Shown here: piece after piece, positions 1 to 8,625 of the stretch
Numbering within the stretch: position 1 is the stretch's first letter
How the letters are laid out: each line of letters opens with the position of its first letter
Source of the DNA: Dawidia cretensis
GTDB taxonomy: Bacteria > Bacteroidota > Bacteroidia > Cytophagales > Cyclobacteriaceae
Length of the DNA stretch: 64,000 bases
Reading direction: 5' to 3'
Assembly: GCF_018598175.1 (NCBI RefSeq)
Contig: NZ_JAHESE010000014.1
Location: 62,001 to 126,000 of the forward strand
Notes under the pieces: model-generated
The model's input: only the letters and a program-made list of their open reading frames with translations
What the model was told of the DNA's origin: nothing
Databases searched by the model: none
Translations under genes and position numbers: made by a program

Positions 1-455
1 CAGTAGTAGAACAGCGGCTTCACGCCCGCCCGATCGCGGTAAACATATACTTTGTTGGTATGGGTGTCGTGCAGCACAAAGGCAAACATGCCGATGAAAC
101 GTTGCACACAGGCCGGTCCCCAGGTCTTGAAGGCTTTCAGGATAACCTCCGTATCACCACCGCTGATAAACGAATGGCCTTGTGCGATCAGCTCCTGACG
201 GATTTCCTGGAAATTGTAGATCTCGCCGTTGAAAACAATGCCAAGGTTCTCAAAGAACATGGGTTGGTGGCCGAGTGGCGAAAGGTCCAGGATAGACAGG
301 CGCCGTTGCCCGAGGCCGAGCGTATAGTTGTCGTGTTGTACGACGTGATAGCCGGAGTCATCAGGACCGCGGTGGGTAAGACAGTCGACCATGCCGACGA
401 GTACGTCGCGGCCGCTCTTGCCCGTAAAGTCGATAAAGCCACTAATGCCACACAT
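1..455 (-). CDS. asnB: Asparagine synthase-like glutamine amidotransferase (partial, 3' end outside window)
   Basis: Glutamine-hydrolysing asparagine synthase family protein. Only the first 151 codons are present; the gene runs off the left edge. The product opens with MCGISGF, so Cys2 would be the N-terminal nucleophile of a class II glutamine amidotransferase domain. RRLSILDLSPLGHQP, FNGEIYN and YRDRAGVKPLFYY are hallmarks of that domain. The start at 455 is fixed because Cys2 must follow Met1 directly. The gene begins 14 bases after the stop of a family 2 glycosyltransferase and is the last visible gene of a minus-strand polysaccharide operon. AsnB homologues in such operons are thought to amidate sugar acids or act in exopolysaccharide assembly rather than make free asparagine, so the substrate is open. 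The synthetase domain that would help decide lies outside the window. Confidence 0.93.
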   Translation of the reverse strand, partial: MCGISGFIDFTGKSGRDVLVGMVDCLTHRGPDDSGYHVVQHDNYTLGLGQRRLSILDLSPLGHQPMFFENLGIVFNGEIYNFQEIRQELIAQGHSFISGGDTEVILKAFKTWGPACVQRFIGMFAFVLHDTHTNKVYVYRDRAGVKPLFYY

Positions 456-469
456 GTTGCCGAAGAGGG

Positions 470-1423
470 TTAGAGTACTTGTTTAGGAGGTTCTACCGTG
501 GCCAGTGATTTATTCAATGGCTCGTGTTTGTAGAGGTTCATGTTCCTGACGTTCCAGAACACGCCGCGATAGAACGAACGCAGGTGCTCGAACTGCCCGG
601 AGAACAGGAAGGATAACGTATTTTTGGGAATGGTAAACGTCACCAGGAATGCGAGGAAACACGACAGCTGGAAGCTGTTGGAGTTCCTGCGCATGAACAG
701 AATACGGTTCTTATTGTTGTAGTAGGTCTTGATCGCGCTGGCTTTGCCCATGGTGATGGACTCTTTGTGATAGATAAAGACCTCTGATTGATAGAAGATC
801 TTATAGCCATGCTTTACAGTCTGTGACGACCAGTCAAGCTCTTCGTAGTAAATAAAGAAGTGATCGGGGAATACGCCAACGCGGTCGGCTACCTCGCGTT
901 TCACAAGCATGGCTGCACCGTTGGCGTAGTCTGTATAGCCGGACACGTTGTGTTGGCCTTTGTCCTCTTCTTTCTCGCCGACCTGGCGATTCTTACCCGT
1001 GAAGGGGTTGATCTTGGTATAGCCCGCGTATTGAATGATGTCGGGGTGGGAGAAGTAGCGAATTTTCGGGCTGACCATGCCAATAGAAGGGTCTTTCTCA
1101 AACGGCTCGATGAGCTTTTCCAACAGATTGGTACTGGCAATCTCGGTATCGTTGTTGAGAATGAAGAAGTAATCGCCTTTGGCAATCTTTAACCCAATGT
1201 TGTTACCCCCTGTGAAGCCGAGGTTGGCGTCGGTCACGATCATGCGTACGTGCGGGTATTTTTCTTTTACAATCTTCGAAGGGTTCTCTTTAGAAGCATT
1301 GTCTACGAGAATGACCTCGTAGTTGGTATACGTCAACCGTTTGAGCGACTCGAGACATTCTAGTGTAACGGGCAGCTGGTTGTAGTTGATCAGGATAATG
1401 GAGACAAGGGGTTGCTGTTTCAT
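470..1423 (-). CDS. Family 2 glycosyltransferase (rhamnosyltransferase-like)
   Basis: Cytoplasmic-face GT-A glycosyltransferase of family GT2, 317 residues, probably adding one sugar to a lipid-linked exopolysaccharide unit. Visible motifs are VSIILINYNQ (residues 7-16), VDNAS (40-44), NLGFTGGNN (67-75), the LNNDTE motif carrying the metal-binding Asp (89-94), ANGAAMLV (167-174) and YYEELDW (192-198). This order is typical of WbbL-type rhamnosyltransferases. A hydrophobic stretch near 254-275 suggests membrane association. The ATG lies 4 bases after the stop of the next GT2 gene, so the two are almost certainly cotranscribed. The sugar transferred cannot be read from the sequence. Confidence 0.92.
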   Translation of the reverse strand: MKQQPLVSIILINYNQLPVTLECLESLKRLTYTNYEVILVDNASKENPSKIVKEKYPHVRMIVTDANLGFTGGNNIGLKIAKGDYFFILNNDTEIASTNLLEKLIEPFEKDPSIGMVSPKIRYFSHPDIIQYAGYTKINPFTGKNRQVGEKEEDKGQHNVSGYTDYANGAAMLVKREVADRVGVFPDHFFIYYEELDWSSQTVKHGYKIFYQSEVFIYHKESITMGKASAIKTYYNNKNRILFMRRNSNSFQLSCFLAFLVTFTIPKNTLSFLFSGQFEHLRSFYRGVFWNVRNMNLYKHEPLNKSLATVEPPKQVL

Positions 1424-1427
1424 CGCT

Positions 1428-2612
1428 TTATTTTTTTGATTCTACCGTAGTAGTGGAATGCGGTGTGTGGATAAATTTCTTATTGGCATTCTTCAACCGG
1501 AACAGGTTGAAGAACATGAGTGCAAAGGCTTTGGGCAGACTGGCCACGGCAGTGAGGAGCTTTTTGTCAAAGTACTTCGTCGGAACGGCAATGACCAGGG
1601 CCGCCACATACAGGATGGCATATGCCCACGTCCAGGTATACCCGAGCACGAGGTAGTGACGCAGCAGGGTAAACACGATAACCAGGATCGGCAGGCAGCC
1701 CAGCGTCAGAATTCGCGGCAGCAACAGGTTGCTTAGTACCGATGCCTCGAAGAAGATAAAGTCACCTTTGAGGAGTGCACGTACACCTTTCGTGAAGTTG
1801 CGCTGCAGGTATACAAACTGGCTGGAGAGCCAACGGCGGCGTTGATTCGAAAAGGCTTCTGCCTGACGGGTCTTCTCGTCATATACTTCGGCGCTTTCCA
1901 GATAGTAGATCCGTTGTTTTTTTGTCAGCAGGCGGAGGTGCAGCTCGCGATCAAAGCCGCCTACGGAGTCCATGGCGTTGATGTGGTCGCGGAAGGGCTG
2001 GAAGGGGAATGCCATGGCCGAACCGATCAGCGACGACGAGAGGCCCACGGCGTTATACCCTTTGCGGAAGATCTGGTTGTTGATAGCCTCGCTGATGGAA
2101 TCGAGATACGCCATCGGTGTGTCGCTGTTCTTAGCCACACGGCGACCTTGCAGGTTGAGAAACCCATTGTTGAAGGCTTGATTGATCTTCGCGAGAAAGC
2201 CTTCTTTCATCACGTTGTCGGCGTCGAGTATGACGGCGAGGTCATAGCCTTCTATTTTGGCGAGGGCAAATTGCAGGGCGCGTACTTTCGTACTTTTCTC
2301 GAACGATACTTCAAATACCGTAGCGCCGGTTTGCTGCAGGGCCTGCACGGTGGCGGGTTGCAGTGAGTCGGCAATGACGAAGACGGTGAAGGCTTCCGGC
2401 GGGTAGTTGTGCCGTACCGCCAGCTCAGCGGTGCTGACAATGACACCATCTTCTTTATAGGAGGGTATCAGTACAGCGATGCGGCTGTGTTTGTTTACCG
2501 TGCCTTTAAAGAAGCGATCTTCACGGTATATAAAACTAATGGCTGAGAAGAAAAAGTTGTGAAATACGACAAAGCCAAAGTAAACCAGTAGAATAATTTC
2601 CAGTACTAACAT
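1428..2612 (-). CDS. Membrane-embedded processive-type family 2 glycosyltransferase
   Basis: Integral-membrane GT2 enzyme of the cellulose synthase/hyaluronan synthase-like type, 394 residues. One membrane segment (about 2-27) precedes the catalytic domain, and two or three follow it (about 289-345). Catalytic features are VLIPSYKEDG (47-56), DADN (130-133) and QRRRW (257-261), the Q-x-x-R-W motif that binds the growing chain in processive enzymes. The usual acidic pair before it is replaced by FDRELHLRL, so the catalytic base is less clear. It may polymerise a glycan or glycosylate a lipid carrier. It sits between the sugar transferase gene (22 bases upstream) and another GT2 in a compact operon. 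Confidence 0.9.
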   Translation of the reverse strand: MLVLEIILLVYFGFVVFHNFFFSAISFIYREDRFFKGTVNKHSRIAVLIPSYKEDGVIVSTAELAVRHNYPPEAFTVFVIADSLQPATVQALQQTGATVFEVSFEKSTKVRALQFALAKIEGYDLAVILDADNVMKEGFLAKINQAFNNGFLNLQGRRVAKNSDTPMAYLDSISEAINNQIFRKGYNAVGLSSSLIGSAMAFPFQPFRDHINAMDSVGGFDRELHLRLLTKKQRIYYLESAEVYDEKTRQAEAFSNQRRRWLSSQFVYLQRNFTKGVRALLKGDFIFFEASVLSNLLLPRILTLGCLPILVIVFTLLRHYLVLGYTWTWAYAILYVAALVIAVPTKYFDKKLLTAVASLPKAFALMFFNLFRLKNANKKFIHTPHSTTTVESKK

Positions 2613-2634
2613 CTAGGTACAAAATTCTGCATCG

Positions 2635-3741
2635 CTATGCCTGCACTTTTTGGAGCAGGGCGGGGATGGTGCTGAAAAGAATTTTTAAGTCATACAGGAA
2701 AGAGTTCTTCATGGCATACTCCATGTCGAGCTGAATGCGTTCTTCTTCCGACATGTTGTCTTTGCCACGTTTGGTCACCTGCCAGAGACCGGTGATACCG
2801 GCGGGCGCCAGGAAGCGCCAGGCGATTTGATCTTTGGTCAGTTTTTCGGCCTCGTACAAGGGGAGAGGACGATTGCCGACCAGCGACATATCTCCTTTGA
2901 GTACATTGAAAAGCTGCGGCAGCTCATCCAGGCTGGTATCGCGCAGGAACTGGCCGAGGCGTGTTACACGCGGATCGTTCTTGATCTTATAGAATACACT
3001 TTGCTCGGCGCTCTCGGTATACTGGTTCAAGTGCGTCAGCCTTTGCAGCTCGGCATCAGCGCCCGTACGCATACTTCTGAATTTATAGAAGTCAAAGATT
3101 TTATAGCCTGAGCCAGCGCGCTTGGCGATGTAGAAAATCGGGCCTTTCGAATCCAGCTTGATCAGGATTGCCGTGATGATCATGATGGGCAACAACGCCA
3201 CGATCATGCCGCCAGAGATAATGATATCGAACGTACGCTTGAGCGCCCACAGCTTGATCTTGGGCACGTCGGCCACCTGCGGCGCGGCATAGGGTTTGTT
3301 ACCGCGTTTGTTTTTATACGTTTTGAGCTTGTATATAAAATCGAGGCGTTTTAACGACGCCGCGGTGATGTTGCCATAGAAGTAGTCGTCCATGCCACGC
3401 TTGAGGGCAATCTCTTTGCAGTCGGCATCGAACTTAGCCGAATACAGGACTACTGGCAGGGCGTATTCTTTGGCAAAGTCTTTTACCAACGCGATGTCCG
3501 TCTGGCCCTGGTCGGGGCTAATGAAGACGGCGTCGAACTTTTCGCCGGAAGCGAGGTGTTGTTGCACGGCTTTAGCAGTGCTGTTGGTAAATAGTATCTC
3601 GTCTTTACCGTACTCGTAGTCGGGAGTGACAGAGATAAAGCCTACCCGCAAAATGTGGCGGGTGAAAGCCTGCACTTTCATGGTAGTTGACACGGAAGGG
3701 TTCAGGGGTTCCTGAACGTTGAGTTGTAAAGCTACGTCCAT
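2635..3741 (-). CDS. Initiating sugar transferase with N-terminal degenerate receiver-like domain
   Basis: Polyprenyl-phosphate phosphoglycosyl transferase that would start a lipid-linked repeat unit. The catalytic part (about 165-365) has one hydrophobic helix (172-194), KFRSM (220-224), DELPQL (272-277), SLVGNRPLP (286-294) and ITGLWQV (316-322), all standard for the bacterial sugar transferase family. Residues 28-140 are unusual: they read like a CheY-type alternating alpha/beta domain, but the phospho-acceptor strand reads FDAVFISPD with Ser where Asp is expected, and the beta-5 Lys is missing. It is therefore probably a non-phosphorylated pseudo-receiver. The gene begins 6 bases after the stop of a genuine response regulator, which invites a regulatory link. 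The sugar is unknown. Confidence 0.9.
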   Translation of the reverse strand: MDVALQLNVQEPLNPSVSTTMKVQAFTRHILRVGFISVTPDYEYGKDEILFTNSTAKAVQQHLASGEKFDAVFISPDQGQTDIALVKDFAKEYALPVVLYSAKFDADCKEIALKRGMDDYFYGNITAASLKRLDFIYKLKTYKNKRGNKPYAAPQVADVPKIKLWALKRTFDIIISGGMIVALLPIMIITAILIKLDSKGPIFYIAKRAGSGYKIFDFYKFRSMRTGADAELQRLTHLNQYTESAEQSVFYKIKNDPRVTRLGQFLRDTSLDELPQLFNVLKGDMSLVGNRPLPLYEAEKLTKDQIAWRFLAPAGITGLWQVTKRGKDNMSEEERIQLDMEYAMKNSFLYDLKILFSTIPALLQKVQA

Positions 3742-3747
3742 ACTTTT

Positions 3748-4134
3748 TTACGAAAACAGTTTCTCCTTACTTGCGGATAACGCACGTTTCACTTCAGTCA
3801 CCAGGGACTGTGGCTCGAAGGGCTTCACCAAATATGTGAAAGCTCCCAGATCCAGGCATTGCTTGCGCTTGTTGGTATCTTCGTATCCTGACAGGATAAT
3901 CACGGGAATGTTTTTGAATAACCCGCTAGTACTTAGATTTTCCAACAGCTCCAAGCCATCCAGAGAAGGCATTTTGAGATCGGAGATGATGAGATCGGGA
4001 ATGTGCCCGTCGGTAAGCCATGACCAGGCCTCCATACCGTCGTTCATAATAACGACCTCATAATTGTTTTTCAGTATCCTCTCTAAAAGCCAGCATAGAG
4101 GCACGTCGTCCTCAATAACCAATACCTTCTTCAT
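3748..4134 (-). CDS. Single-domain CheY-like response regulator
   Basis: Stand-alone receiver protein of 128 residues with no output domain. The acidic pocket is Asp9/Asp10 in VIEDD, the phospho-acceptor is Asp52 in SDLKMP, the switch Ser is in ILSG (81-83) and the conserved Lys is K104 in LVKPF, so it should be phosphorylatable. It is the first gene of the minus-strand polysaccharide operon and overlies no other gene. Its neighbour encodes a sugar transferase with a receiver-like domain, so it could tune polysaccharide production by protein contact; this is inference. No histidine kinase is present nearby. A TAnnTTTG motif and a 12-bp inverted repeat lie upstream. Confidence 0.94.
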   Translation of the reverse strand: MKKVLVIEDDVPLCWLLERILKNNYEVVIMNDGMEAWSWLTDGHIPDLIISDLKMPSLDGLELLENLSTSGLFKNIPVIILSGYEDTNKRKQCLDLGAFTYLVKPFEPQSLVTEVKRALSASKEKLFS

Positions 4135-4165
4135 GGTATTAAATGTTTAAATACCTTAAGATGCT

Positions 4166-4208
4166 GCTTTAAAGATCGGGAGTAGATTAAAGAAGAGATC
4201 TTTAAAGC
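4166..4208 (-). repeat. 12-bp inverted repeat upstream of the response regulator
   Basis: Arms GCTTTAAAGATC (4166-4177) and GATCTTTAAAGC (4197-4208) are perfect reverse complements with a 19-base spacer. Each arm contains the palindrome CTTTAAAG, so the site could be a double operator bound by a dimeric regulator, or a hairpin in the 5' untranslated RNA of the response regulator gene. It lies between the putative -7 motif (4230-4237) and the start codon at 4134. It is seen directly; the function is inferred. Confidence 0.6.
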
Positions 4209-4229
4209 CAACTTACTAAATAGACAAAC

Positions 4230-4237
4230 CAAAGCTA
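4230..4237 (-). promoter_or_regulatory. Putative Bacteroidota -7 promoter element for the exopolysaccharide operon
   Basis: On the minus strand this reads TAGCTTTG, a full match to the Bacteroidota -7 consensus TAnnTTTG. A transcript from here would have a leader of about 90 bases before the response regulator ATG at 4134 and would include the inverted repeat. I could not find a clear -33 TTG at the usual distance, so the call rests on one element plus position. Confidence 0.4.
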
Positions 4238-4349
4238 AATAAAAAAAATGACACGGATGTAACCTTTCATTTTAAAATTATTTAAAAGTTTAAACGCTTA
4301 GCCCGCTTTTTAGATGCACAAAGGGGAAAAACGCGGTTTTTTCAAAAGT

Positions 4350-4384
4350 GTTACCGTGGATACACCATGTCAGGTGTATGTAAC
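4350..4384 (-). terminator. Putative hairpin terminator after menE
   Basis: Just after the menE stop (4387), arms ATACACC (4360-4366) and GGTGTAT (4373-4379) can pair around a six-base loop. An outer GTTAC/GTAAC pair (4350-4354 with 4380-4384) can extend the stem with a bulge. There is only a short T run further on in the minus-strand direction, so this may be a 3'-end stabilising hairpin rather than a classical intrinsic terminator. Confidence 0.4.
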
Positions 4385-4386
4385 CT

Positions 4387-5541
4387 TTAGTAAGGTTTTG
4401 TAACAATTTCAATCGTTTTTTGTCTGTGTATCTTACCGGTATCGGTATACCGGAAGGCTGGAACGGAGAGGTGGTCTTTGGGTACTTCATACGCCGGCAG
4501 CGCTTCCTGAAGTTTCGCCAGGATAACGTTCCACTGCTGGGGAGTAAATTCCATGCCATCAATAATAAGTGTCAATTTGTGCCCCAGCCTGGGGTCGGGT
4601 AATCCGCAGACGATAAACGAACGTGCAATATTCAACCCAAGCAGTACTGCACCGACGGCTTCCTCTACTTTCTCCGGTATAATTTTTACACCGCCGCTAT
4701 TAATAATATTGTCCCAACGGCCCAGCCACTGGAAGGCGTCGGGTGCCATGATTTTTACCAGATCATTGGTGATAATCGATTGTGGCACATGGGGCGCATG
4801 AATAACCAGGCAGCCACGCTCGTCGAGGGTCAGAATAACGCCCGGCATTGCCCGGAATACGGATGACGCGTCGGGACCGTTGAGTTGTTGAAGCGCTATA
4901 TGCGAGATGGTTTCGGTCATGCCATAGGTTGCGTAGAACCGGCCGGGGAGTGTTGCTAATGCCGGCAGCGCATGCAGGTCAAGGGCAGCACCCCCGATCA
5001 ACGTATGGCGAATGGCCCCGAGCCGTGCTCTCTCGGGCGAGTCCAACATGGCGTATACCTGGTAGGGCACGAGGGCGGTAAAGTCTATTGTCCGGTTTGT
5101 GGGCACGGCAGCCAACGGATTGGCGGTGGGCGTGACGGCAACGATACGCATACCGGTCGTCAGGCAACGCACCAGCATCATTTTACCTGCTATATAGCGT
5201 GTGTCGAGACAGACCAACGCGGTATAGCCCGGCAGGAGTCCCAGGGCCTGGGCCGTGAGGGTAGCGCTGGTCAGCATTTGTTGCCGCGAAACGGTAATGG
5301 GCTTGGGCGTGCCGGTAGAGCCGCTGGTGTGCAAGGCAAATGTTGTGTCGCCGTGCAGCCAGGCACGGACAAAGTCCAGGGTACTTTCTTCAAACGGTGT
5401 AGTCGCCAACGAAGTGAGGTCGCCCGTCAGCACGTCGGCCAGAGCCACGTCACGGCCGTTTAACCACAGGGTGGGATAGGGGTATTCGTCAGCCTCCGTA
5501 GTTGATATCTTTTTTGAATCGTTCGATGATCTCGAGCTCAT
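4387..5541 (-). CDS. menE: o-Succinylbenzoate-CoA ligase (short Bacteroidota form)
   Basis: AMP-forming acyl-CoA ligase that activates o-succinylbenzoate for menaquinone synthesis. Motifs are HTSGSTGTPK (ATP loop, about residue 71), YGMTET, GRWDNIINSGGVKI and the C-terminal TDTGKIHRQK, whose TGK Lys (about 370) is the adenylation lysine. The protein is about 384 residues, shorter than typical MenE but apparently complete at both ends, as is usual in Bacteroidota. The start is uncertain: ATGs at 5541 and 5547 and a GTG at 5556 all lie inside the TerB-like gene, giving a 53-68 base overlap, and the first conserved segment (LWLNGRDV) only begins about 25 residues later. Membership in a menD-menB run supports the menE assignment over other acyl-CoA ligases. 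Confidence 0.88.
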   Translation of the reverse strand: MSSRSSNDSKKISTTEADEYPYPTLWLNGRDVALADVLTGDLTSLATTPFEESTLDFVRAWLHGDTTFALHTSGSTGTPKPITVSRQQMLTSATLTAQALGLLPGYTALVCLDTRYIAGKMMLVRCLTTGMRIVAVTPTANPLAAVPTNRTIDFTALVPYQVYAMLDSPERARLGAIRHTLIGGAALDLHALPALATLPGRFYATYGMTETISHIALQQLNGPDASSVFRAMPGVILTLDERGCLVIHAPHVPQSIITNDLVKIMAPDAFQWLGRWDNIINSGGVKIIPEKVEEAVGAVLLGLNIARSFIVCGLPDPRLGHKLTLIIDGMEFTPQQWNVILAKLQEALPAYEVPKDHLSVPAFRYTDTGKIHRQKTIEIVTKPY

Positions 5542-5863
5542 TTTCATGTATACCACTGCACGCTTCAGCCACCTGGGTCATGACGCGGATGGCTTTTTCT
5601 TTCAGCTCTTGCGAGAGCGCATGATCCTTATATTTCCGGAAGTCGTGGATGGCTTCGTTATAGGCCTTCTCTGCCGAGGGTTGAATGACCTCGTCCAGTA
5701 ATTCGAACCGGCTTTGGGCGGCCCAGGAATCGTACTCCAGCTCGTTCTGGATGATCTTGTGGAAAGCGATGCGCTCTTCCGAGCTCAGGCCCTTGTCGGC
5801 TTTTGCGATGACATAGGCCAGTTCGGCAATACTTCGCAAAATCTCAAGCTTCTCAATTTTCAT
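5489..5863 (-). CDS. TerB-like (tellurite resistance/DUF533-type) small helical protein
   Basis: A 124-residue, all-helical acidic protein that resembles the TerB fold: an N-terminal helix with AYVIAKADKGLSSEER, a central basic/aromatic helix and a final segment with HENELEIIERF. TerB-like domains are thought to bind metal or act as adaptors at the membrane, but none has an established role in menaquinone synthesis. The gene lies between menB and menE; its 3' end overlaps menE and its start codon is embedded in a 16-bp perfect hairpin stem. Function is unknown. The family call is by motif feel only, and a helical protein of another family is possible. Confidence 0.7.
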   Translation of the reverse strand: MKIEKLEILRSIAELAYVIAKADKGLSSEERIAFHKIIQNELEYDSWAAQSRFELLDEVIQPSAEKAYNEAIHDFRKYKDHALSQELKEKAIRVMTQVAEACSGIHENELEIIERFKKDINYGG

Positions 5864-5905
5864 TGGGTAAGTTGTTCGTCCCTAAAGATGAACAACTTAC
5901 CCAAT
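5862..5905 (-). promoter_or_regulatory. Strong hairpin covering the TerB-like start codon
   Basis: Bases 5862-5877 and 5890-5905 are perfect 16-bp reverse complements (arm ATTGGGTAAGTTGTTC) around a 12-base loop. After one mismatch, two more pairs can close it to a six-base loop. In the minus-strand mRNA the distal arm ends in the A and U of the start codon (5863-5861) of the TerB-like gene, so folding would hide its initiation site. No U run follows, which argues against a simple terminator. It may be a translational switch, an RNA-processing site or a partial terminator between menB and the downstream genes. Confidence 0.75.
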
Positions 5906-5909
5906 ACTA

Positions 5910-6734
5910 TCAAGGGAATTGCGGGTACTTTGACCAATCTGGATCGCGTTTTTCGAGGAACGCATTTTTGCCTTCTTTCGCCTCTTCGCTGAGGTAATAC
6001 AGCAAGGTGGCATTTCCAGCGAGCTCCTGGATGCCGGCCTGGCCGTCGAGCTCGGCATTGAACGAGCTTTTCAGCATGCGGATGGCCAGCGGGCTTTTGG
6101 CCATGACCTTGCGGGCCCAGGCTACGTAGGTCTCTTCCAGTATTTCCAGCGGAACGACTTTATTCACCAGGCCCATGTCGAGGGCTTCCTGGGCGTCGTA
6201 CTGGTCGCAGAGGAACCAAATTTCACGGGCCTTTTTCTGTCCGACGATGCGCGCCAGGTAAGACGCGCCAAAGCCACCGTCAAAGCTTCCGACCTTCGGG
6301 CCGGTTTGACCGAACCGTGCATTTTCGGCCGCAATGGTCAGGTCGCACACGACGTGCAGTACGTGGCCGCCGCCGATCGCCCATCCCGCCACGGCGGCGA
6401 TAACAGGCTTCGGGATGGAGCGGATCATCTTCTGCAGGTCGAGTACGTTTAGCCGGGGCGTTGCGTCGGGGCCTACATAACCACCATGGCCGCGCACGCT
6501 TTGGTCACCCCCGCTGCAGAAGGCTTTGCCACCTTCGCCGGTCAGGATCACCACACGCACGTCTGCGTCTTCGCGGCAGTGGTACATGGCGTCGATCATT
6601 TCCTGTACGGTCAGGGGGGTAAAGGCGTTGTGTACCTGCGGGCGGTTGATGCTGATGCGGGCAATGCCTTCGAACTTGTGGAAGAGAATATCTTTATACT
6701 CCTTGACGGGCTTCCAGTCGTATTTAAAGCTCAT
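5910..6734 (-). CDS. menB: 1,4-Dihydroxy-2-naphthoyl-CoA synthase
   Basis: Crotonase-fold enzyme that cyclises o-succinylbenzoyl-CoA to dihydroxynaphthoyl-CoA. The 274-residue length is typical. FCSGGDQ (72-78) and GWAIGGGH (117-124) form the oxyanion hole, and the [11 protein letters not shown] segment (144-154) follows. The Gly in TGPKVGSF is the type I (E. coli-like) state, which is known to need bicarbonate as cofactor; type II enzymes have Asp there. The C-terminal YPQFP is also characteristic. The ATG overlaps the menD stop by 11 bases, indicating translational coupling. Downstream lies a strong hairpin and then the TerB-like gene. Confidence 0.97.
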   Translation of the reverse strand: MSFKYDWKPVKEYKDILFHKFEGIARISINRPQVHNAFTPLTVQEMIDAMYHCREDADVRVVILTGEGGKAFCSGGDQSVRGHGGYVGPDATPRLNVLDLQKMIRSIPKPVIAAVAGWAIGGGHVLHVVCDLTIAAENARFGQTGPKVGSFDGGFGASYLARIVGQKKAREIWFLCDQYDAQEALDMGLVNKVVPLEILEETYVAWARKVMAKSPLAIRMLKSSFNAELDGQAGIQELAGNATLLYYLSEEAKEGKNAFLEKRDPDWSKYPQFP

Positions 6735-8454
6735 AGCTCTTTTTTAATTGATGTTTCAAATGTTCGTATAGATTCTTATTGACCGACGTGTCGGTTTCCA
6801 GCTCCAGGATCTTGGTCTGACCGTCGAATTCCAGGAAGTCTTTTAACAGGTTGCGCAGCTTGCGTTTGCTGTCGAGCGCCAGGTGGCTGATGCCGTGTTC
6901 CTCGCAGAGCTTACGGGCGTTGAGCTTCTGGCGGGTTACAAAGTATTCGGCGGTCTCGGGCAGGTCGCCGGGGCCATCGATCATTTTGAAGATAACACCG
7001 CCGTGGTTGTTGAGCAAAACCACGCGTAGATTCGGGAGCGGGTAATTATGCCAGAACGCATTGCGGTCGTAGAAGAACGCCATGTCGCCAGTGATCAACA
7101 CGTTGGGACGGTCATTGGAAAGCGTGTGGCCTGCGGCGGTACTTGTGCAACCATCAATGCCGCTCGTGCCGCGGTTGGCAAATACCTGAATGCTTTTTTG
7201 TTTCGCGGTCAAGCCGATAAAGTTAGCATAGCGCACACTCATGCTGTTGGCCAGGTGCAGGTTGCTGCCTTCGGGTAATGCTTGCAGTACCTCGCGCACC
7301 AATTCCAGCTCGCCAAATTCAGGCTGCGGAAAGAAGTCTTCCAATGTGCGCAGGGCGCGACGCTCTTCCACTTCCCAGAACTTGTTGAAGTTGTTTTGTT
7401 TCTGCGTTTCGAAGGTAGCGCCCTGCGGCAGGGCGCTGAGGTATAAAAAGAAATCGACGGGGTTGGCATTAAACACCCGCGTGATGCTCTGAAAGGCATC
7501 GGCCGCCATGCCTGACGGCTGCAGGTGCCAGTGTGCCCCGGGGGCGTGCTTGCGCAAGTAGAGCTTGAGCTGTTTGGACAACACCGACTTGCCAAAGGTG
7601 ATGAGCAGGTCGGGCTGCAACGTCTTCCGTACATCTTCAGTGGCGTGTCCCAGAAAGGTGTCGGCGTGACGCACCAGCTTTTCAACGCCGTGCAGGTTGG
7701 ACGTGATATCGCCCACAATAGGTACGTTGTGTTGCTTAAAGAAGTTGCGCAGGGTGTCGGTCAGCAGACGGTCGTACTCCTGCTGGCCTGTCACGATGAG
7801 GATGTTATGATATTGACTCCACTCGGCGGCGATGACTTTTTTCTGCTCCTCGGTGAGCGTGAAGGTAGACGAGAATTCGTCCATCACGCGTACTTCGGCG
7901 CTGAACGCAATGGCTTCGCCGGCCGCGGGGTATAGCGGCTCGCGAAAGGGCGCGTTGATATGCACGGGGCCCTTGGGCTCCTGGAAGGAGAGGTTAATGG
8001 CCTCGTTGACGATGCGGTTGACGGCCCAGGCACTGTCGGGGTGCTGATAGTCAGCAGGCAGCTGGAATGATTGCTTGACATGGCGGCCAAAGATGCCGGG
8101 CTGGTGGATGGTCTGGCCGTCGTGCTGACCGACCCATTCGGCGGGCCGGTCGGCGGTAAACACTACCAGCGGCGTTTCGCTGAACCACGCTTCTGCCACG
8201 GCGGGGGCAAAGTTGTAAGCGGCTGACCCTGACGTACAAACAAGAATTGCCGGCGCCTTTTTCTGTTGGGCGATGCCCAGGGCGACAAACCCCGCGCTAC
8301 GCTCGTCGCCAAAGGTGCGTGTGGCAATAGCGGGATGGCGGGCAAAGGCCAGCGTGAGGGGGGCGCAACGGGAGCCAGGGCAAAGCACAGCTTGGGTGAC
8401 CCCTTTGCGTGCACACAGCTCGGCAATGTCGTAGATCGGTTGGAAGCGGGTCAT
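6724..8454 (-). CDS. menD: 2-Succinyl-5-enolpyruvyl-6-hydroxy-3-cyclohexene-1-carboxylate synthase
   Basis: Thiamine diphosphate enzyme that joins isochorismate and 2-oxoglutarate, the first committed step to menaquinone. The N-terminal pyrimidine-binding domain contains [13 protein letters not shown] and the Glu of GDERSAGF. The C-terminal domain carries the TPP motif [16 protein letters not shown] chose the ATG at 8454 ([14 protein letters not shown], 576 residues), because the reading frame upstream of it to 8547 shows no conserved sequence and MenD proteins begin about here. It is the first gene of menD-menB-TerB-like-menE and is divergent from the P-type ATPase gene across a 171-base gap. 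No convincing TAnnTTTG element was found in that gap. Confidence 0.95.
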   Translation of the reverse strand: MTRFQPIYDIAELCARKGVTQAVLCPGSRCAPLTLAFARHPAIATRTFGDERSAGFVALGIAQQKKAPAILVCTSGSAAYNFAPAVAEAWFSETPLVVFTADRPAEWVGQHDGQTIHQPGIFGRHVKQSFQLPADYQHPDSAWAVNRIVNEAINLSFQEPKGPVHINAPFREPLYPAAGEAIAFSAEVRVMDEFSSTFTLTEEQKKVIAAEWSQYHNILIVTGQQEYDRLLTDTLRNFFKQHNVPIVGDITSNLHGVEKLVRHADTFLGHATEDVRKTLQPDLLITFGKSVLSKQLKLYLRKHAPGAHWHLQPSGMAADAFQSITRVFNANPVDFFLYLSALPQGATFETQKQNNFNKFWEVEERRALRTLEDFFPQPEFGELELVREVLQALPEGSNLHLANSMSVRYANFIGLTAKQKSIQVFANRGTSGIDGCTSTAAGHTLSNDRPNVLITGDMAFFYDRNAFWHNYPLPNLRVVLLNNHGGVIFKMIDGPGDLPETAEYFVTRQKLNARKLCEEHGISHLALDSKRKLRNLLKDFLEFDGQTKILELETDTSVNKNLYEHLKHQLKKSYEL

Positions 8455-8625
8455 GCGTAATTCGTGTGCGAATATGGGGAGGGGGCGGGGAATTTTCAAA
8501 TGCCTGTTAAAACACTGTCGCTGTTTAATGACTGTATGTAAAAACATCGATTTTGAGGGGACTGCAACCGTATGCAGTTAAGCACGGGTGGTGGAGAGGA
8601 ACAGTTATTTATTATATTTTGGGTA

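Noticed and set aside
60-473. A 137-codon plus-strand open frame at the left edge
   Set aside because: It is antisense to the asparagine synthase-like gene, whose MCGISGF start and amidotransferase motifs are clear on the minus strand.
8455-8625. Short inverted repeat CTGCA/TGCAG and T-rich bases in the menD-ATPase gap as an operator
   Set aside because: The stem is only five bases and no full promoter consensus was found on either strand, so nothing distinct from chance can be claimed.
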